Source: Caprella mutica (taxonomy: Eukaryota; Arthropoda; Malacostraca; Amphipoda; Caprellidae). Taken from it: a DNA stretch of 64,000 nt. The stretch spans positions 186,001 through 250,000 of the forward strand of contig CANNZV010000265.1 of assembly GCA_947561585.1 (NCBI GenBank), written 5' to 3'. Position numbers and translations under genes: made by a program. The notes below the pieces were generated by a model. The model was not told the DNA's origin and searched no databases. It was given only the letters and a program-made list of their open reading frames with translations. Positions 21,813-37,189 of the stretch are shown here, piece after piece; position 1 is the first letter of the stretch, and each line of letters opens with the position of its first letter.

Positions 21813-22208
21813 CGGTAGGCTGTGACGTCATGTATGTAAACAAGAGGTCACGTCATAGTAAACAGAATTGCTGTGGGTCACGTGGAATAGAGAATTAAGA
21901 TGGCGGCCAACGCGACCGATCTGACTAATGATCTAATTATCTCGAATAAATCGTCTTCTTCAAGACTAAAAATTTGTTACTATTTTGGGTGTAAAAAGAC
22001 CAGTAGCAATTTCATCAACAGTCATTTTTTAATTTTCTTCCGTATGACTATAAAGATTGGATAAAAGCATGCGGTAATGTGGAATTAAAAAAAATATCAC
22101 CGAAAACGTTATTTAACAAAAGTTGGGTGTGTTGCAGCCATCTTTTGTGTTTGTACTGTACGTACAAACGTACGCACCATTGTTGACATGTGACGTCACA
22201 GCCTACCG
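21813..22208 (+). mobile_element. Short inverted-repeat element enclosing a THAP-domain relic
   Basis: GGTAGGCTGTGACGTCA at the left is mirrored by TGACGTCACAGCCTACC at the right, 17 bp with no mismatch. The roughly 395-bp interval contains the THAP-like reading frame. A THAP domain between inverted repeats would suit a remnant of a P-element-like transposon, but no 8-bp target duplication was found. Confidence 0.5.
21900..22150 (+). pseudogene. THAP zinc-finger domain relic, frameshifted
   Basis: An ATGGCGGCC start opens a frame reading CYYFGCKKTSS. After a shift of one base in the T run near 22,026 it continues as PYDYKDWIKACGN and then WVCCSHLL. The order Cys-X4-Cys, Trp, Cys-X2-His is the THAP-domain pattern (the final Phe is replaced by Leu). 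THAP domains bind DNA and form the N-terminus of P-element transposases and some host transcription factors. Only this domain is present. A one-base homopolymer change breaks it, so it is a relic or a sequencing error. Confidence 0.55.
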
Positions 22209-22646
22209 GGACACGCGTAATATCCCCCCTATAGCTCTGGGATACTATATATTCTCTGTACTGTGGTACCGTGTAGTGACTAGAAAGAATCTTTTCAGTG
22301 TACCGTGTAGTGGCTAAGTAGGAAGAAAATTTCCAGCGTCCTGTGTTATTCACTTTGAATGAACCTACACGATAAAGTATAGGGTGAAGCAAGTAGATTA
22401 CGGTAGGTAGGTACTTTAACTAAGTTCTGCCTCAAACCACAATTTTACTAATAAAATAGTTTCAAACCTCACCTATGATTAATTTTTAACATGCGATGCT
22501 CTTCTTCTGTTATGAAACTTTTTAAAATAAATATATTTATGTTTCTTAGGATTGAAACTTATGAAATTTCTGATCTCTGAAAATAATAATTATAGACTCA
22601 AAATTTATCCAAGCTATATTTATTATCAAGCTATAGAGTTTCTATC
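22209..22646. other. Repeat-derived, gene-free
   Basis: Contains paired words GTACCGTGTAGTG at about 22,266 and 22,302, and from about 22,379 a badly diverged relative of the TA MITE family (TAGGGTGAAGCAAG). Confidence 0.35.
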
Positions 22647-22875
22647 TAGGTGGAACAGGTTAATTGCGGCACACCAAGTAATTGCGGCCTCTTAACAATA
22701 GAAACATGTTACCTTCAAAACACACGTTAAAAACTTAAATTTATAAATTATAGCATGCACTGCGCTTCTGGTGGGTATGCTACATTTTAATGTCATTTAG
22801 TTTCAGAATGTTTCAAGACTATTGAGAGGGCCGCAATTAAAAATTAAAGAGCCGTAATTTACTTGTGTGACCCTA
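22647..22875. mobile_element. TA-flanked MITE, copy 2
   Basis: A diverged copy: left end GGAACAGGTTAATTGCGGC, right end ACTTGTGTGACCCTA, with the same interior words (CAAAACACACGTTAAAAACT). Confidence 0.7.
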
Positions 22876-23195
22876 CTTTTCGTATGATTCGTTAACACAG
22901 CGCGGATCCGAATTTACGAATTGTACTTAGGGTAAATTACGAATTATCTATCAGTCTGTAACATATCTTTTTATTTTGATTGGTAACCACGATACTGCTG
23001 TATCATGGAAACCCATTAAAATAGGTAGGCAATTATTATTATTCCGTTTTTTCTTAAATGGTTGAATATTTCAAACCAACCGATAATACGTAACTTCCTT
23101 TAGTTAATGTCTTAACTCTTTTCCGTTTGAATTGTTAATTTATGAGTAGGTATATTTTCTGTTTAACGTAATCGTATTAAGATGTCCTTATAAAG

Positions 23196-23276
23196 ACTCG
23201 TTTACACGAAGCTAGATTACTCGCTGCTAGCTGGCGAGTGAGAGAGTGACTGATGATGAAATCTATAAGATTTCTA
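23196..23276. mobile_element. Half copy of the GAGCCT/ACACGAGG MITE
   Basis: ACTCGTTTACACGAAGCTAG followed by CTCGCTGCTAGCTGGCGA matches the left part of the complete MITE at 59,201-59,432. No right end is seen here. Confidence 0.5.
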
Positions 23277-23365
23277 CCTCGATATTTTCATATGGTCATT
23301 ACATAAAAAATGTTATTCATTCAAGAACTGGTGCATTTTCTGAATAAGTCTTATCTGGGTGTAGG

Positions 23366-23506
23366 TCATAAGCCCCCGTCAAGAGCCCCCCGGTTATGAG
23401 CCCCCCCCCCCCCCTCAGTCAAGAGCCCCCCGGTTATGAGCCCCCTCCCCTCGGTCAAGAGCCCCCCGGTTATGAGCCCCCCCCCCCCCCCCCCGGTCAA
23501 GAGCCT
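23366..23506. repeat. C-rich tandem repeat
   Basis: Three to four copies of GTCAAGAGCCCCCCGGTTAT followed by GAG and a variable C run (up to about 18 C). Confidence 0.8.
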
Positions 23507-23517
23507 ATCATACCTAC

Positions 23518-23733
23518 GGTGAAGTTAAGCAGGTTAATTGCGGCACTTTAATTAACTGCGGTCTCTTATCTCAGAAACATTAATAACCATCATGACTTCA
23601 AATCACTTGTGAAATAAATAAAAATAAAATTAACATAAATTAAGCTTATGATCTTCAACAATTCAATATAAATTAATTTCAGAATGATTATGAGACTTTC
23701 TTTATAGGAATGCAATTTACCTGTGTGACCCTA
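23518..23733. mobile_element. TA-flanked MITE, copy 3
   Basis: Left end TTAAGCAGGTTAATTGCGGC, right end TTTACCTGTGTGACCCTA. It lies 155 bp upstream of exon 1 of gene A. Confidence 0.7.
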
Positions 23734-23887
23734 TTCCCACTTTCCGGATACTGTTAGCCTAGTTGTCCATTTTTTAACCGACAAAAGAAGAATATTTTAA
23801 TTGATTCTCCTAATATCCACAGAAATTTCTGAACCTAGGTTTATTTTTCAACGTAAATTTTAGTTTTTTTCTCCAACGAAACTGGCA

Positions 23888-23933
23888 ATGATGTCCAATA
23901 TGATGAGATACATGTGTTTTATTCTGTTTTTTC
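23888..23933 (+). CDS. Gene A, exon 1: signal-peptide exon
   Basis: A 46-nt exon, MMSNMMRYMCFILFF plus one base, followed by the donor GTAAGT. Its length, phase and sequence match exon 1 of genes C and D. About 130 bp upstream of it also resembles the region upstream of gene D's exon 1 (CCTAGGTT, AACGT, ACGAAACTGGCA), so a shared promoter or untranslated leader is likely. A hydrophobic core behind a basic residue makes it a signal peptide or signal anchor. It lies 1.47 kb before exon 2, separated by a large minisatellite. Confidence 0.65.
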
Positions 23934-24374
23934 GTAAGTATGATAGAAAATTACCAGCACATTAATTTTAACTGAATTAATAGAATATTCTTACAAAACT
24001 GCTTTTTAGGAACAGGGAAATTTAACTTGGTTAGGGTAGGTGGTTTTTGAATTAGATTTTTCGGAAGGTAATTTTTCCCCATCGTAATCCCTTCGTAAAC
24101 TTTTTTTGAAGTAATGTTATACTTAAATAAATACTCATACTCTTTTGAGTTTGCTATTAAAGTTAGTCGGTTTGTTAACTAACCCTTTGATATTATGAAC
24201 TAGTCTCTATAATAAAATATACAAAATGAACTTTAATTCCCTCTTTAAAGTAACCTCCCAATTAATATTGGGAGGTTACTTATAGATCACTTATAGAACC
24301 TAAAGGTTGTGTGATTTTACTTTGTGAACAATGACTGCATAGGTCTCGTCTCTTGCTATATAATATATGTAGTA

Positions 24375-25345
24375 TATATCCACGGCTATTGTGGTCTTTT
24401 GCTATCTATATCCACGGCTATTGTAGTCTTTTGCTATATCCACGGCTATTGTAGTCTTTTGCTATATCCACGGCTATTGTAGTCTTTTGCTATATCCACG
24501 GCTATTGTAGTCTTTTGCTATATCCACGGCTATTGTAGTCTTTTTCTATATCCACGGCTATTGTGGTCGTTTGTTATATCCACGGCTATTGTGGTCGTTT
24601 GCTATATCCACGGCTATTGTGATCTTTTGCTATATCCACGGCTATTGTAGTCTTTTGCTATATCCACGGCTATTGTGGTCGTTTGCTATATCCACGGCTA
24701 TTGTGGTCTTTTGCTATATCCACGACTTTTGTGGTCTTTTGCTATATCCACGGCTATTGTAGTCTTTTGCTATATCCACGACTTTTGTGGTCTTTTGCTA
24801 TATCCACGGCTATTGTGGTCTTTTGCTATATCCACGACTTTTGTGGTCTTTTGCTATATCCACGGCTATTGTGGTCTTTTGCTATATCCACGGCTATTGT
24901 GGTCGTTTGCTATATCCACGGCTATTGTGGTCGTTTGCTATATCCACGGCTATTGTGGTCTTTTGCTATATCCACGGCTATTGTAGTCTTTTGCTATATC
25001 CACGGCTATTGTAGTCTTTTGCTATATCCACGGCTATTGTGGTCTTTTGCTATATCCACGACTTTTGTGGTCTTCTGCTATATCCACGACTTTTGTGGTC
25101 TTCTGCTATATCCACGACTTTTGTGGTCTTTTGCTATATCCACGGCTATTGTGGTCTTTTGCTATATCCACGACTTTTGTGGTCTTTTGCTATATCCACG
25201 GCTATTGTGGTCTTTTGCTATATCCACGACTTTTGTGGTCTTTTGCTATATCCACGACTTTTGTGGTCTTCTGCTATATCCACGACTTTTGTGGTCTTTT
25301 GCTATATCCACGGCTATTGTGGTCTTTTGCTATATCCATGGCGAT
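24375..25345. repeat. 28-bp minisatellite in intron 1 of gene A
   Basis: About 34 head-to-tail copies of GCTATATCCACGGCTATTGT plus GGTCTTTT. Copies carry either GGCTATT or GACTTTT in the centre, in interspersed blocks. The unit is not a multiple of three and several frames stay open by chance. The array ends about 60 bp before exon 2's acceptor. Confidence 0.95.
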
Positions 25346-25404
25346 TACTTGTTACATATTTTTGATCAATATTTAAGCACGACAAATAATAATTTCATTC
25401 TCAG

Positions 25405-25764
25405 GGTTCGGTGTCTCAGAATCCAAGGAGATGTCAGTCGAAAAAGCGTTCTTTGCGACATCTGAAATATTGAAATACCCGATACAGAACTACGAGAATG
25501 TCTGCGCTCTGATAAAGTTCTCTGCAATAGCAATTGGACAAGATTCCTTCAACTTTTCTGTTGAGGGACTAAGTTTCGATTCCTCTGGTGACGTCAACAA
25601 AGTATTTAATCTAGCGAGAGATTTGGCCTATCGTAACGCTTCCTGGAGAAAAAGTTACACTGTAAATTTGAATTCTTACAAGGGAGATGTGGTGTCCATC
25701 TTGGATCAACTGAAGATACAGTCCTGTAGACAGTTTTCATCCTTATTTCAATTCTGGATCCTAG
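25405..25764 (+). CDS. Gene A, exon 2: conserved two-cysteine ectodomain
   Basis: The acceptor TTCTCAG opens the frame FGVSESKEMSVEKAFFATSE and the donor is GTGAGG; both ends are phase 1. It encodes about 119 residues that align without gaps, except near the ends, to exon 2 of genes C and D. Shared blocks include SVE(K/R)AF, SEILEY, YENVCALL, IGQDS, SVEGLS, SGDVNKVF, ARDLAY, ILDQLKIQSCR. A Cys in the first third and a Cys at the end (QSCR) are conserved and could form a disulphide. Sequons NFS and NAS suggest a luminal or extracellular location. I do not recognise the family. Joined to exons 1 and 3 the product would be about 1,179 residues. Confidence 0.72.
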
Positions 25765-25947
25765 GTGAGGATAAATATATCATTATATATTTATAGTTAA
25801 TGAGGTTATATAAGATGGGAATGATGAATGGAATGGTAGTGAAGAGAAATGGCGTTCGTTGATATCAAATTTTGTGTAATTTTGATAATAATACTGTTCT
25901 TCTCCAATTTACTATGATTGACTATGAGTTAGTTACTTCACTCTCAG

Positions 25948-25994
25948 TTTTGAGGATAGCGCTAAGAGAACTGTTCATAGTCAAGCTTTGGTAA
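25948..25994 (+). other. Relic of the short terminal exon within intron 2 of gene A
   Basis: CTCTCAG then TTTTGAGGATAGCGCTAAG resembles the terminal exons at 30,379, 48,588, 50,108 and 63,980 but lacks one base, shifting the frame. It would still give a short open tail ending at TAA. The sequence that follows is homologous to the same place in gene C. Confidence 0.4.
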
Positions 25995-26653
25995 TTTTCT
26001 ATTGCCTCTTCATTTTACTCTTTAAGTATTTTCATTGCTGAACTATGATCATCTAGTCTTCACATCACAGCTTTCACTACGCCATTAATTTTAACAAACT
26101 AACTTTTATTCAATATCTCACGCCCCACTAATTATTTTTGATGCTATCCGCTATAAGAGAGCTGCAAAAACCTACGACTGTTGGTGTTATGGGGAAATAC
26201 TTACTAATCCTTCGATAGGGAACCAATTTGTTTGAAATGACCACTAAATGGGAAGCCTAGTGTATTTAAAATTCCTAGAAACCCAAATTTTAGAAATTCA
26301 ATTTTCAATAGTCAGTAATTAGAATTTGGTATGTACTTGTGATATTTTCTGTCACTAACTCTATAACGATACGTAAAATTGTTCCTTCATAATGAATAAA
26401 TTTATTTGAACCATTTTCTATATGATAGCCTGGTGTAATCGCTATACTTTTTATGAAGCAGAATGTTGAAATTTCCATTTTAGGCTGTCAAAATTAGATT
26501 TCAGAATGTATTTTTTTATCCATTCCATAGGGAATATCCGAAAGTTGCTTCTTCTTGACTAATGAATTATTCAAACTGAAACAAAATTTAAAGTTTAGTC
26601 TATTGGTTTCTCTATTTATTGTGGTAAAATCGAATTGCGAAAATCACATTTAA

Positions 26654-29950
<3,297 letters not shown>

Positions 29951-30378
29951 AAAATGAAAATCTTGAACCGAAAGGGGAGTGAAAGGGAAACTAAGTTTTT
30001 ATTCAGCAGGTGAATTGGAACTCATCAAAATATTTTCTAATTGGAAGGTACATAGTATGATGATTAATCTATTAATTGTATTTGCCATTTCATAGTAGAT
30101 AATCTTATTTTATTAAAATATGAAATAGTGATTATATTGCTTCATTTTAATGACTCTAAATATATTCTGTTTTTTAAATGTATTTTATTTACCTTCAAAT
30201 AGTATTACTTTGAATAATGAGGTAATTTTTATAATTCATTGCCTAACTGCCATTATATCTAATGTTCTTTTTCAAAAGGCTTTATATGTGGTGAATTGAT
30301 GTGGAGTAAACTGCTTTAATTTGAATTGTAATTTTTTTCATTGTTTATCTTTTATCAATTTTTTAACTCTACTTGCAG

Positions 30379-30443
30379 TTTCAGAGGATAGCGCTAGGGT
30401 TATGCTCTTCAACTACGAGGTCTTAAATTTCCGAAACTCCTAG
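30379..30443 (+). CDS. Candidate short terminal exon (exon 4) of gene A
   Basis: The acceptor ACTTGCAG is followed in phase 1 by SEDSARVMLFNYEVLNFRNS and TAG. The acceptor, phase and peptide are shared with 48,588 and 63,980. It lies 430 nt after the stop of exon 3, so use would require exon 2 to splice past the membrane exon, or an alternative transcript. No transcript evidence is available here. Confidence 0.45.
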
Positions 30444-30748
30444 AATAAATGATTAATTAGATTCCAGAACTGTTTTCATTTGGATTGTTTATTTTTGTTA
30501 CCTCCATTAACTTTCATTCGATAAAATGAAAAACTTAAATTCAAATTATTTAGCCTGTACTATATGAATTAAGTTAATGGACAGCTACACATTTTCGATT
30601 ATATTAAATAAAATTAAAATAGACATTAACTTCTATTTGATCGGTAGTTGGAATAAATGTCCAGTAAAACTGATTGATACTTTTTTCTTATGATCTAAAA
30701 GTTGGAACTGTCCGATAACTTAGTTACCCTAATATCTTGCATATTTAT
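30395..30748 (+). repeat. 350-bp segment duplicated at 31,918-32,280
   Basis: Sequence from within exon 4 (GGGTTATGCTCTTCAACTAC) through CCCTAATATCTTGCAT reappears diverged 1.5 kb to the right, so exon 4 and its 3' flank were tandemly duplicated. A hAT-like element now separates the copies. Confidence 0.65.
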
Positions 30749-31628
30749 CACTAGTGTTGTGACAATTATCTCTTTACAATATGCTTTATATTCTCAAGAA
30801 ATGTATTCTCCATATGCTCTAAATATATTCTTTTGTGCTCTGAAATATGCTCAACAATCCTTTAAAATATGTTTTATATTCTTTTTATGCTCAATTATGT
30901 TTTTATGCTCAATTCATTAAAAGTGCTGTAATTAGCTTTATAAACCTGATGAGGGTTATTAGCAATCTCTTTAAATACCATTTGGATGCTAATCTCATGT
31001 TTCGGTGCAATCGAAATCTTTGAAGATTTTAAATAAGTTTTATTAACTTGAATCATGGCACATAGATTCAATGTGTACATCGTCTGACCAAGTTCAGTCA
31101 CAGTAATATCGGGTTAATAAAACGGGTAAATTTTAAATTTGAACTAAGAAATGGTGAAAAGATGTTAGGATAAAATAAAAATGCATATCCTAATGTTAAT
31201 AATTTAAAAAACTTTTCAATATCGAACCCTGAACAGGGTTTCAAAGCATTAACCTTAATTTGGCTTATATATTCCATTAATTTTGGCATGTATTGGTGGG
31301 CAACGGTCTTCTAAGATACCAACATAATTATTTGATTGTTGTTTTTTTTTGTAAATATATATTCGTTAGTTGTATATAAGTAAATTTTTCTTATATGGCA
31401 TATCTCTGAACTGAGAAACATATTAGTTTCATGCTTTTTTTTATTTATTATTGAAAAGAATATGTATTTAATAAGAAGAATATGCTTTTGATAAAAGGAA
31501 TATGTTTTTTATAAAATGAATATATTGTTAATAAAAAGAATATATTTTTAATTAAAAGAATTTGATATATTTCAAATATCTCGAGATTATATTTATATGC
31601 TAAAAAGCATATTGTCACAACCCTAGTG
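30749..31628. mobile_element. Non-autonomous element with (CAC)TAGTGTTGTGACAAT ends
   Basis: The left end CACTAGTGTTGTGACAAT is mirrored by ATTGTCACAACCCTAGTG at the right. It is the same terminal family as the element at 51,154-51,545. The interior is AT-rich with degenerate tandem words of the type AAAAGAATATGTTTTTATA near 31,440-31,560, and it has no ORF of its own. Confidence 0.65.
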
Positions 31629-31917
31629 ATTAGAATCGGCTAGTGATTTAAAATTTGAATATCTCCACTTATGAAGAACGTTCACATAACCCTTCCTTCT
31701 GCTGTTCCATTAAAATGTACGTGTAGTGAAAACTAAACAGCTTGTGATTGACAAACTAAATGTTTAAATTAGCTACAAATAAAATGAAAGTTACCTAGTA
31801 TTATATAAAATATTATTAAATAATTAATATTTAAATCTAACCAAACCACACACGTAAAGTGAGGCGAAACTTACCGGAGTGGATTGTACCTAGGGTGGAT
31901 TATACCGGTCACTGCAA

Positions 31918-32280
31918 GGGTTATGCTTTTAAACTACGAAGATTTAAATTCCCGTAACTTCTAAAATTAATTATACAGATTCCCGAGCCGTTGTTATTTG
32001 GATTTTTATCGTTAGCAAAATTAACTTTTATTCGACAATATGAAAACGTAAATTCATTCATTTACCATGGAATATATGAAGTAAGTTCAGAGTTATAGGA
32101 CAGATACACATTTTCGATTACATTAAAAAAAATTACAGAATTAAAAAAAAAATCGAAAATTTAAAATAAATATTCAATTTTCCTAGAATTTAATCGGTAG
32201 TTGAAATAAAAGTCAGGTAAAACGATAACGTGAAACTGTCCTATAACTTATTTACCCTAATATCTTTCATTTTTATTAAT
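31918..32280 (+). repeat. Diverged second copy of the exon-4 flanking segment
   Basis: GGGTTATGCTTTTAAACTAC to CCCTAATATCTTTCAT parallels 30,395-30,748. The GAGGATAGCGCTAG start and the ACTTGCAG acceptor are missing, so it is not a usable exon. Confidence 0.6.
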
Positions 32281-34780
32281 TAAAGCTTAATACAGTTATG
32301 TATTAGTTTACTATTGTACTAAGTTAATTAAACATAATATTTAATATTTATTTAATATCTTTATTGTAGCAATTATTCTGTATGTTAAAATTAGAAGTTT
32401 TTTTTCAATATTTTATTAAGTTCATTACGGCAGAGGTATTTTCAATGTTTTGATTAAGTTTGTTAATAAATTAGCTTAAATCAACTGAGAAAATCAATTA
32501 AATGTCCAACTACTAATTAGTTAAATAAATTGTAGAGTGAATTTAAAGTTTATAGTAATTCACAGCTTAATATCTGTACAGCATTTTATAATGTAAGATG
32601 TACAATAAAAATATATTTCATAATATAAAGTCTGATTAAATTTTAGAGGGAGTGAAACTTCCTTTCAGAATTACAAAACCCAATTTTACAAATTTTTATT
32701 TCATTGCATCAATTTCAAAACACCAATCGGCGTATATAGGGAACTGGTGACTAATTATTTAAGAGTAAACCAAATACTGGTTGTATTTATCGCAGATTTC
32801 ACGTGATTGATTTGGTAAAATTAGCAAAATTGATATGTTCCATCGTTCACTTAGGTACCCATTGAAAACACAATAAGGATATTATTACAAAATTAATTAA
32901 TGTTGTTCTACTTCAGCGGAGCATCATTAATTTACGCCTTTGGTTCCAAAGAAGACGTTAAACCCCTACTATAATTAAGTATCACTTTAATTTACTTTGG
33001 TTATTTTATTCTCTATATTTGCAGTATTCGGTAATTGATTACCATAATTATTTTATGGTGAGGAATGTTCTTTGTTTATAAATAAATATTAAATAATTCC
33101 TTTAAGCAAAATTGTATTTCCAAATCGGTTTTATCAGTTATCCATAAAGAAATTTTTTATGAAAACTCTGATCCAGAATAAAATGAATTTCAAGTTACAC
33201 TGATGATGATGAAGTATTTCATACTTACATATGGGTTTGAACTCATTAATTATTTCATAATATACTCATAGGCTTGTCTGACTATGAGTATATATTGTAC
33301 TGTGCATATTATTTGTCTTTTTTTATCGTTCAATAAAATGTTTCAATGAATTTCTGAGTCAATCTTACTATCAAATATGCTGGACCAAAATGCATATATT
33401 AGTATTGACGGAATTCTGCATATGTATTATGTGCCAAAAATTATTCGATATTGAATAGGTATATTGTGTGCATATTACATACTCAAAGTTGATTACGTAA
33501 TATTGAGTGTGTTAATCTGTTACTGGGTAGGTATTTTTTTTATTCTGTTCAATACTTTTATTCATGACTCAAAAATCATATATCATCTTGTTAGACAAGC
33601 GGTTCTCCCACTTTACTAGTGGTACCCAGCATATAAGCAGCGACACTAAATCTTGAATTGTTAATTAAAACAATTTTAGTATTCAATTAATTAAATTTTA
33701 TAAGTGGCTGTTGATTTCATATTTTTCGATTAGTAAGTACAACAACTATCTTAATTTTTTTTAAATTTATTCATAAAAATTATTAGTTGGCTAATCATTA
33801 CTAATTACCAAGCGTTATTATATTTGTAATTTTAATATTCCACCTACAAACTTCTTGAATTTGAATATTCAGTTTAATAAAATCTACTTCGAGTATACGA
33901 ACTGAAACAACATTTTCTATGAGGGGCACTACTATTGAAACGGCATAAAGAACCGCTGTGTAATGTAAGAAAATTATAATGCAAAATTGACCAATTTGTG
34001 CATATTTCTCGGCTATCATAAATGCAATCGTGCATATTATATGCTCTTGGAATATATGCGAGTTGCTGCATATATGTAATAAATATAATTTTACATCCAT
34101 ATATAAAAAATATGGATACATTGTTAGCGCAATCATCGATTGATCGCTCCACTCCGATCTTCACCTAGTTACAAATAGGTAATAAATAAACTTTATAGTC
34201 AAGCCAAATAACTATGTCATATCTTTTTATTATAATTAAGTGCAATTTTTAATACAGGTAGCCTTTATAGTTATTCGTTAATTTATCAAACCTATTAGCA
34301 ATTAATTTTTTGATTAATTTTCACTCTAGTTTTGTTTAATTTCAGGGTAAGTCAATCATTTCTCCCTAAATGGTCACAGTGAGATACCGGCAATATTTGA
34401 GTTAATTTTTCTAGAAATCTTCTGATTTTTGCATTGTTACCTACCTACGTTACTTTCTCACTCTATTTTCTACAAGTTTCGACATTGTTTATAGGTACTA
34501 GATCCAAAATTAAAGTAGAGTAATTGAAGTCTGAGGTTATTCAAATTGAAAACTTTGTTATTTCAACTTGGTTAGGTGTTTCACGTAGGTAGGTAATAGG
34601 CCTATTTGTTGCACTCGTGACTTATTTTACTTTTTAAAGATTTAACACCGTCATTTCAGCCACCATAGGTGGATGTGTGACGCTCTTCAAACGTCGAAAC
34701 CAATCTATTTTGTATAGCATAGCATAATATACCCATAGATATATATAAATGAGTGAAAAGAAGAGATTAAATGCTGTTGT
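32281..34780. other. Gene-free AT-rich stretch with a gene-flank relic
   Basis: No supported ORF. GCCTTTGGTTCCAAAGAAGA near 32,938 resembles the sequence 100 bp upstream of gene C's exon 1 (GCCTTTGGTTCCGAAGTAGA), so a piece of another family member's 5' flank may survive here. Words such as GCATATAT recur near 33,370-33,430 and 34,000-34,080. Confidence 0.4.
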
Positions 34781-34948
34781 CAGAATTCTTGGAGGGTTTT
34801 CTTGAGCTTCAGGGCAGCCAGAGAATTTCTCTGTGAGGATAGGATCATAGGAAGATGTCGAGAACGCCGCCCAGGCATCGGCAGAAGGGTGAGCCCCGGG
34901 ATCCAGGTAAGCCTCCTGAGGTCTTTGGAAATTGGTTAGCCCTACTCT

Positions 34949-35197
34949 GTGATCGTGAGTGGGGAACCAGTAGTCTCTGATTTGTGTAGAGGGTGTGCAA
35001 AGAAAGTAAAGGAAGGGCAAGTGGGAATTATGTGTGAGATATGTTCTGACTGTGACTGGCACCATATCAAGTGTGGAGGGTTGAATGAGAAAAGTTATAA
35101 GTTGTATGAAAAGGATAAAGGAGGAGCAGTGTGGGTTTGTGAGAGGTGTAGACCAGCAGGTGAGAAAATGAACAGGTTCTGGAAGAAAATAAAATGA
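34949..35197 (+). pseudogene. LINE ORF1 fragment with PHD finger
   Basis: About 80 codons hold LCRGCAKKV, CEICSDCDWHHIKC and WVCERCRP, the Cys4-His-Cys3 pattern of a PHD finger. ORF1 continues in broken frames to about 36,030 (Glu- and Lys-rich coiled-coil-like pieces such as MESRIAGLKEGILDEIQ). In CR1-type elements this domain precedes a coiled coil and helps form the RNA-protein complex. Confidence 0.6.
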
Positions 35198-36108
35198 TAA
35201 GATTAAAAAAGAAAATAAAGAAATTCTGAAAGCTTTCAAGAAGATGGAATCAAGGATTGCTGGTTTGAAGGAGGGGATCTTAGATGAGATTCAAGGTGAA
35301 ATAATGGAGAGAATGCAAGAAAGCTTGCTTGAGAAGATAATTGAGAGATTTGGAGACCAGTTTGGAACCCTAAAGGCTAAAGAGGGAGAAGATTCAAATT
35401 GTTCAGGAGGTAAAAGGGGAGATTATGGGGAACATTGAGGAGAATTTGGTGGGTAAAGTCAGGGAGAGATTATGTGCAATATTGAAGAGAAGTTGGTTGG
35501 TAAAGTCAGGGAGGAGGTGAAAGACTGTGAGGAGATTGCAAAAAGAGAGAGAAACTTAATTATCCATGGATTAAAGGAGTCTTAACCAGAGTGATGAAGA
35601 GATATGTGGAGAGCTGTTTGAAAAGAATATGGGACTGAGAGACTTGGAAATTGAAGAGGTGAGGTGATTAGACTGAAGCAGGGCCAGGGAAAAGGTAGAG
35701 TAACTGGTGTTGGTGAGAGAAATGAGAGGGGTATTCCTAATCCTATTCTGGTAAAGATGAGAACAGTAGGACAGAAATGGGCAGTGATAGCTAGGGCCTA
35801 AGGGGCAAAAATCAAAGAGAGGAACACTGTTAAGGGTAGTGAGAGGAGGGTTGAGGACAGAGAGGAGGAATGCAGGGAAGATGAAGATAGAGGTAAAAAT
35901 GGAGAAAATCAGAAGAGATATGATAGAAATCAAGGAGGGAATGAGCATGTTCAGAGAGAGAATTGTCAAAAAGGGGGACAGAAGGGAAAAAGAAAGGAGA
36001 TAAACAACAATGATAGGAAGCAGTGAAATAAGGATGGGGAAGAGGAGGGTGGTCTGAGTGTAGAATTTGTTAATGTGCAGAGTCTGACAGATAAAAAGAT
36101 CATAAAAG

Positions 36109-37189
36109 ATGCTTCGGCTATCTGAGATAGTTGAGGAAAATAGAGTGAGAGGAAGGCTATCTTTGGTTGGAGTGATAGAAACTCATGAGAAGTATGTAAG
36201 AGTAGAGAGAACCCAGGGAATTGAATATATATTTAGAATGAGAGAAGTAGGAGACAAGAGAAGGTGGAGGAATGTTGCTGATGTACATGGGGAGGAGAGC
36301 TGGAGATTCAAGAGATTGAGGATGGATGCGGGGATGTGCTGGACTGCTGGTGATAAAGGTAAAGATAGGTGGTTTTCAGTTTGTTTGCATGATGGTGTAT
36401 TTGGATGTGACTGAGAGGGAGAGAAACAGGGAAATATATGATAAAATGGATGAAGCCATGGGACGTTGGTGGGACCAGATGCCGGTGTTGGTGATGGAGG
36501 ACTTCAATGGCCATGTTGGTTTCTTGGGTGAACAGGGAAGGAATTGGAAAAGTGAGTTGATGCTGGAGTTTGTCCAGAGGTGGAATTTGGCTATTCTAAA
36601 TGTAAATGAGAGATGTATTGGAGAGAGCACTAGAGTACAGGGAGAAAGCAGAAGTGTCATAGATTTTTATCTGGTGAATGAAGCAATGTATGAAAAGTTC
36701 AGGGGAATGGTGATAAATGAGGAGAAGGAGAGATTTGATCTTTCAGATCATTGCTACATGAGTGCTAGTTTTGGAGTGGGTTGGAGAGAAAGAGAGTGCG
36801 AGAGATGGGATGAACAGGAATTTTATAAGGTGAATGATCATGATGAGATGAGGAGATATGTTGGGGAGGTGGAGATGGTGCTTATGGTGAGAGATGAGAT
36901 GAGTATAAATGAAATAGAGAGAGTGATGAAGGAGAAGGCAGAAGATCGTTTGAAGTGGAGTGTGAGAAAGAAAGTTGGAGGTAATGTAAATCCACCGTGG
37001 ATGAATGATGATATTGAGAGAGGTATAAAAAGAAGAGAAATAAATAGACAGAGGAGAGGGGTGGAAGGGGCAAAAAGAGAGAGATTGTGGATACTATACA
37101 GAGAGCAAAAGGCAAGAGTGGGAAAGATGGTGAAAGAAGCAAAGAGGATGCATGAAAAAAAGAGTTGCACAGGAGGTAAAGGAGGATAG
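36109..37189 (+). pseudogene. LINE endonuclease relic
   Basis: Two overlapping frames (36,109-36,414 and 36,326-37,189) together show the endonuclease motifs VIETHEKY, EDFNGHVG and LSDHCYMS. A frameshift near 36,390 separates the N-terminal part from the rest. It precedes the reverse transcriptase relic and belongs to the same ORF2. Confidence 0.75.

Noticed and set aside
24571..25465. Several overlapping plus-strand ORFs rich in CYIHGYCGLLLYPRLL
   Set aside because: Translation of the 28-bp intronic minisatellite; the unit is not a multiple of three, so the same peptide appears in all three frames.
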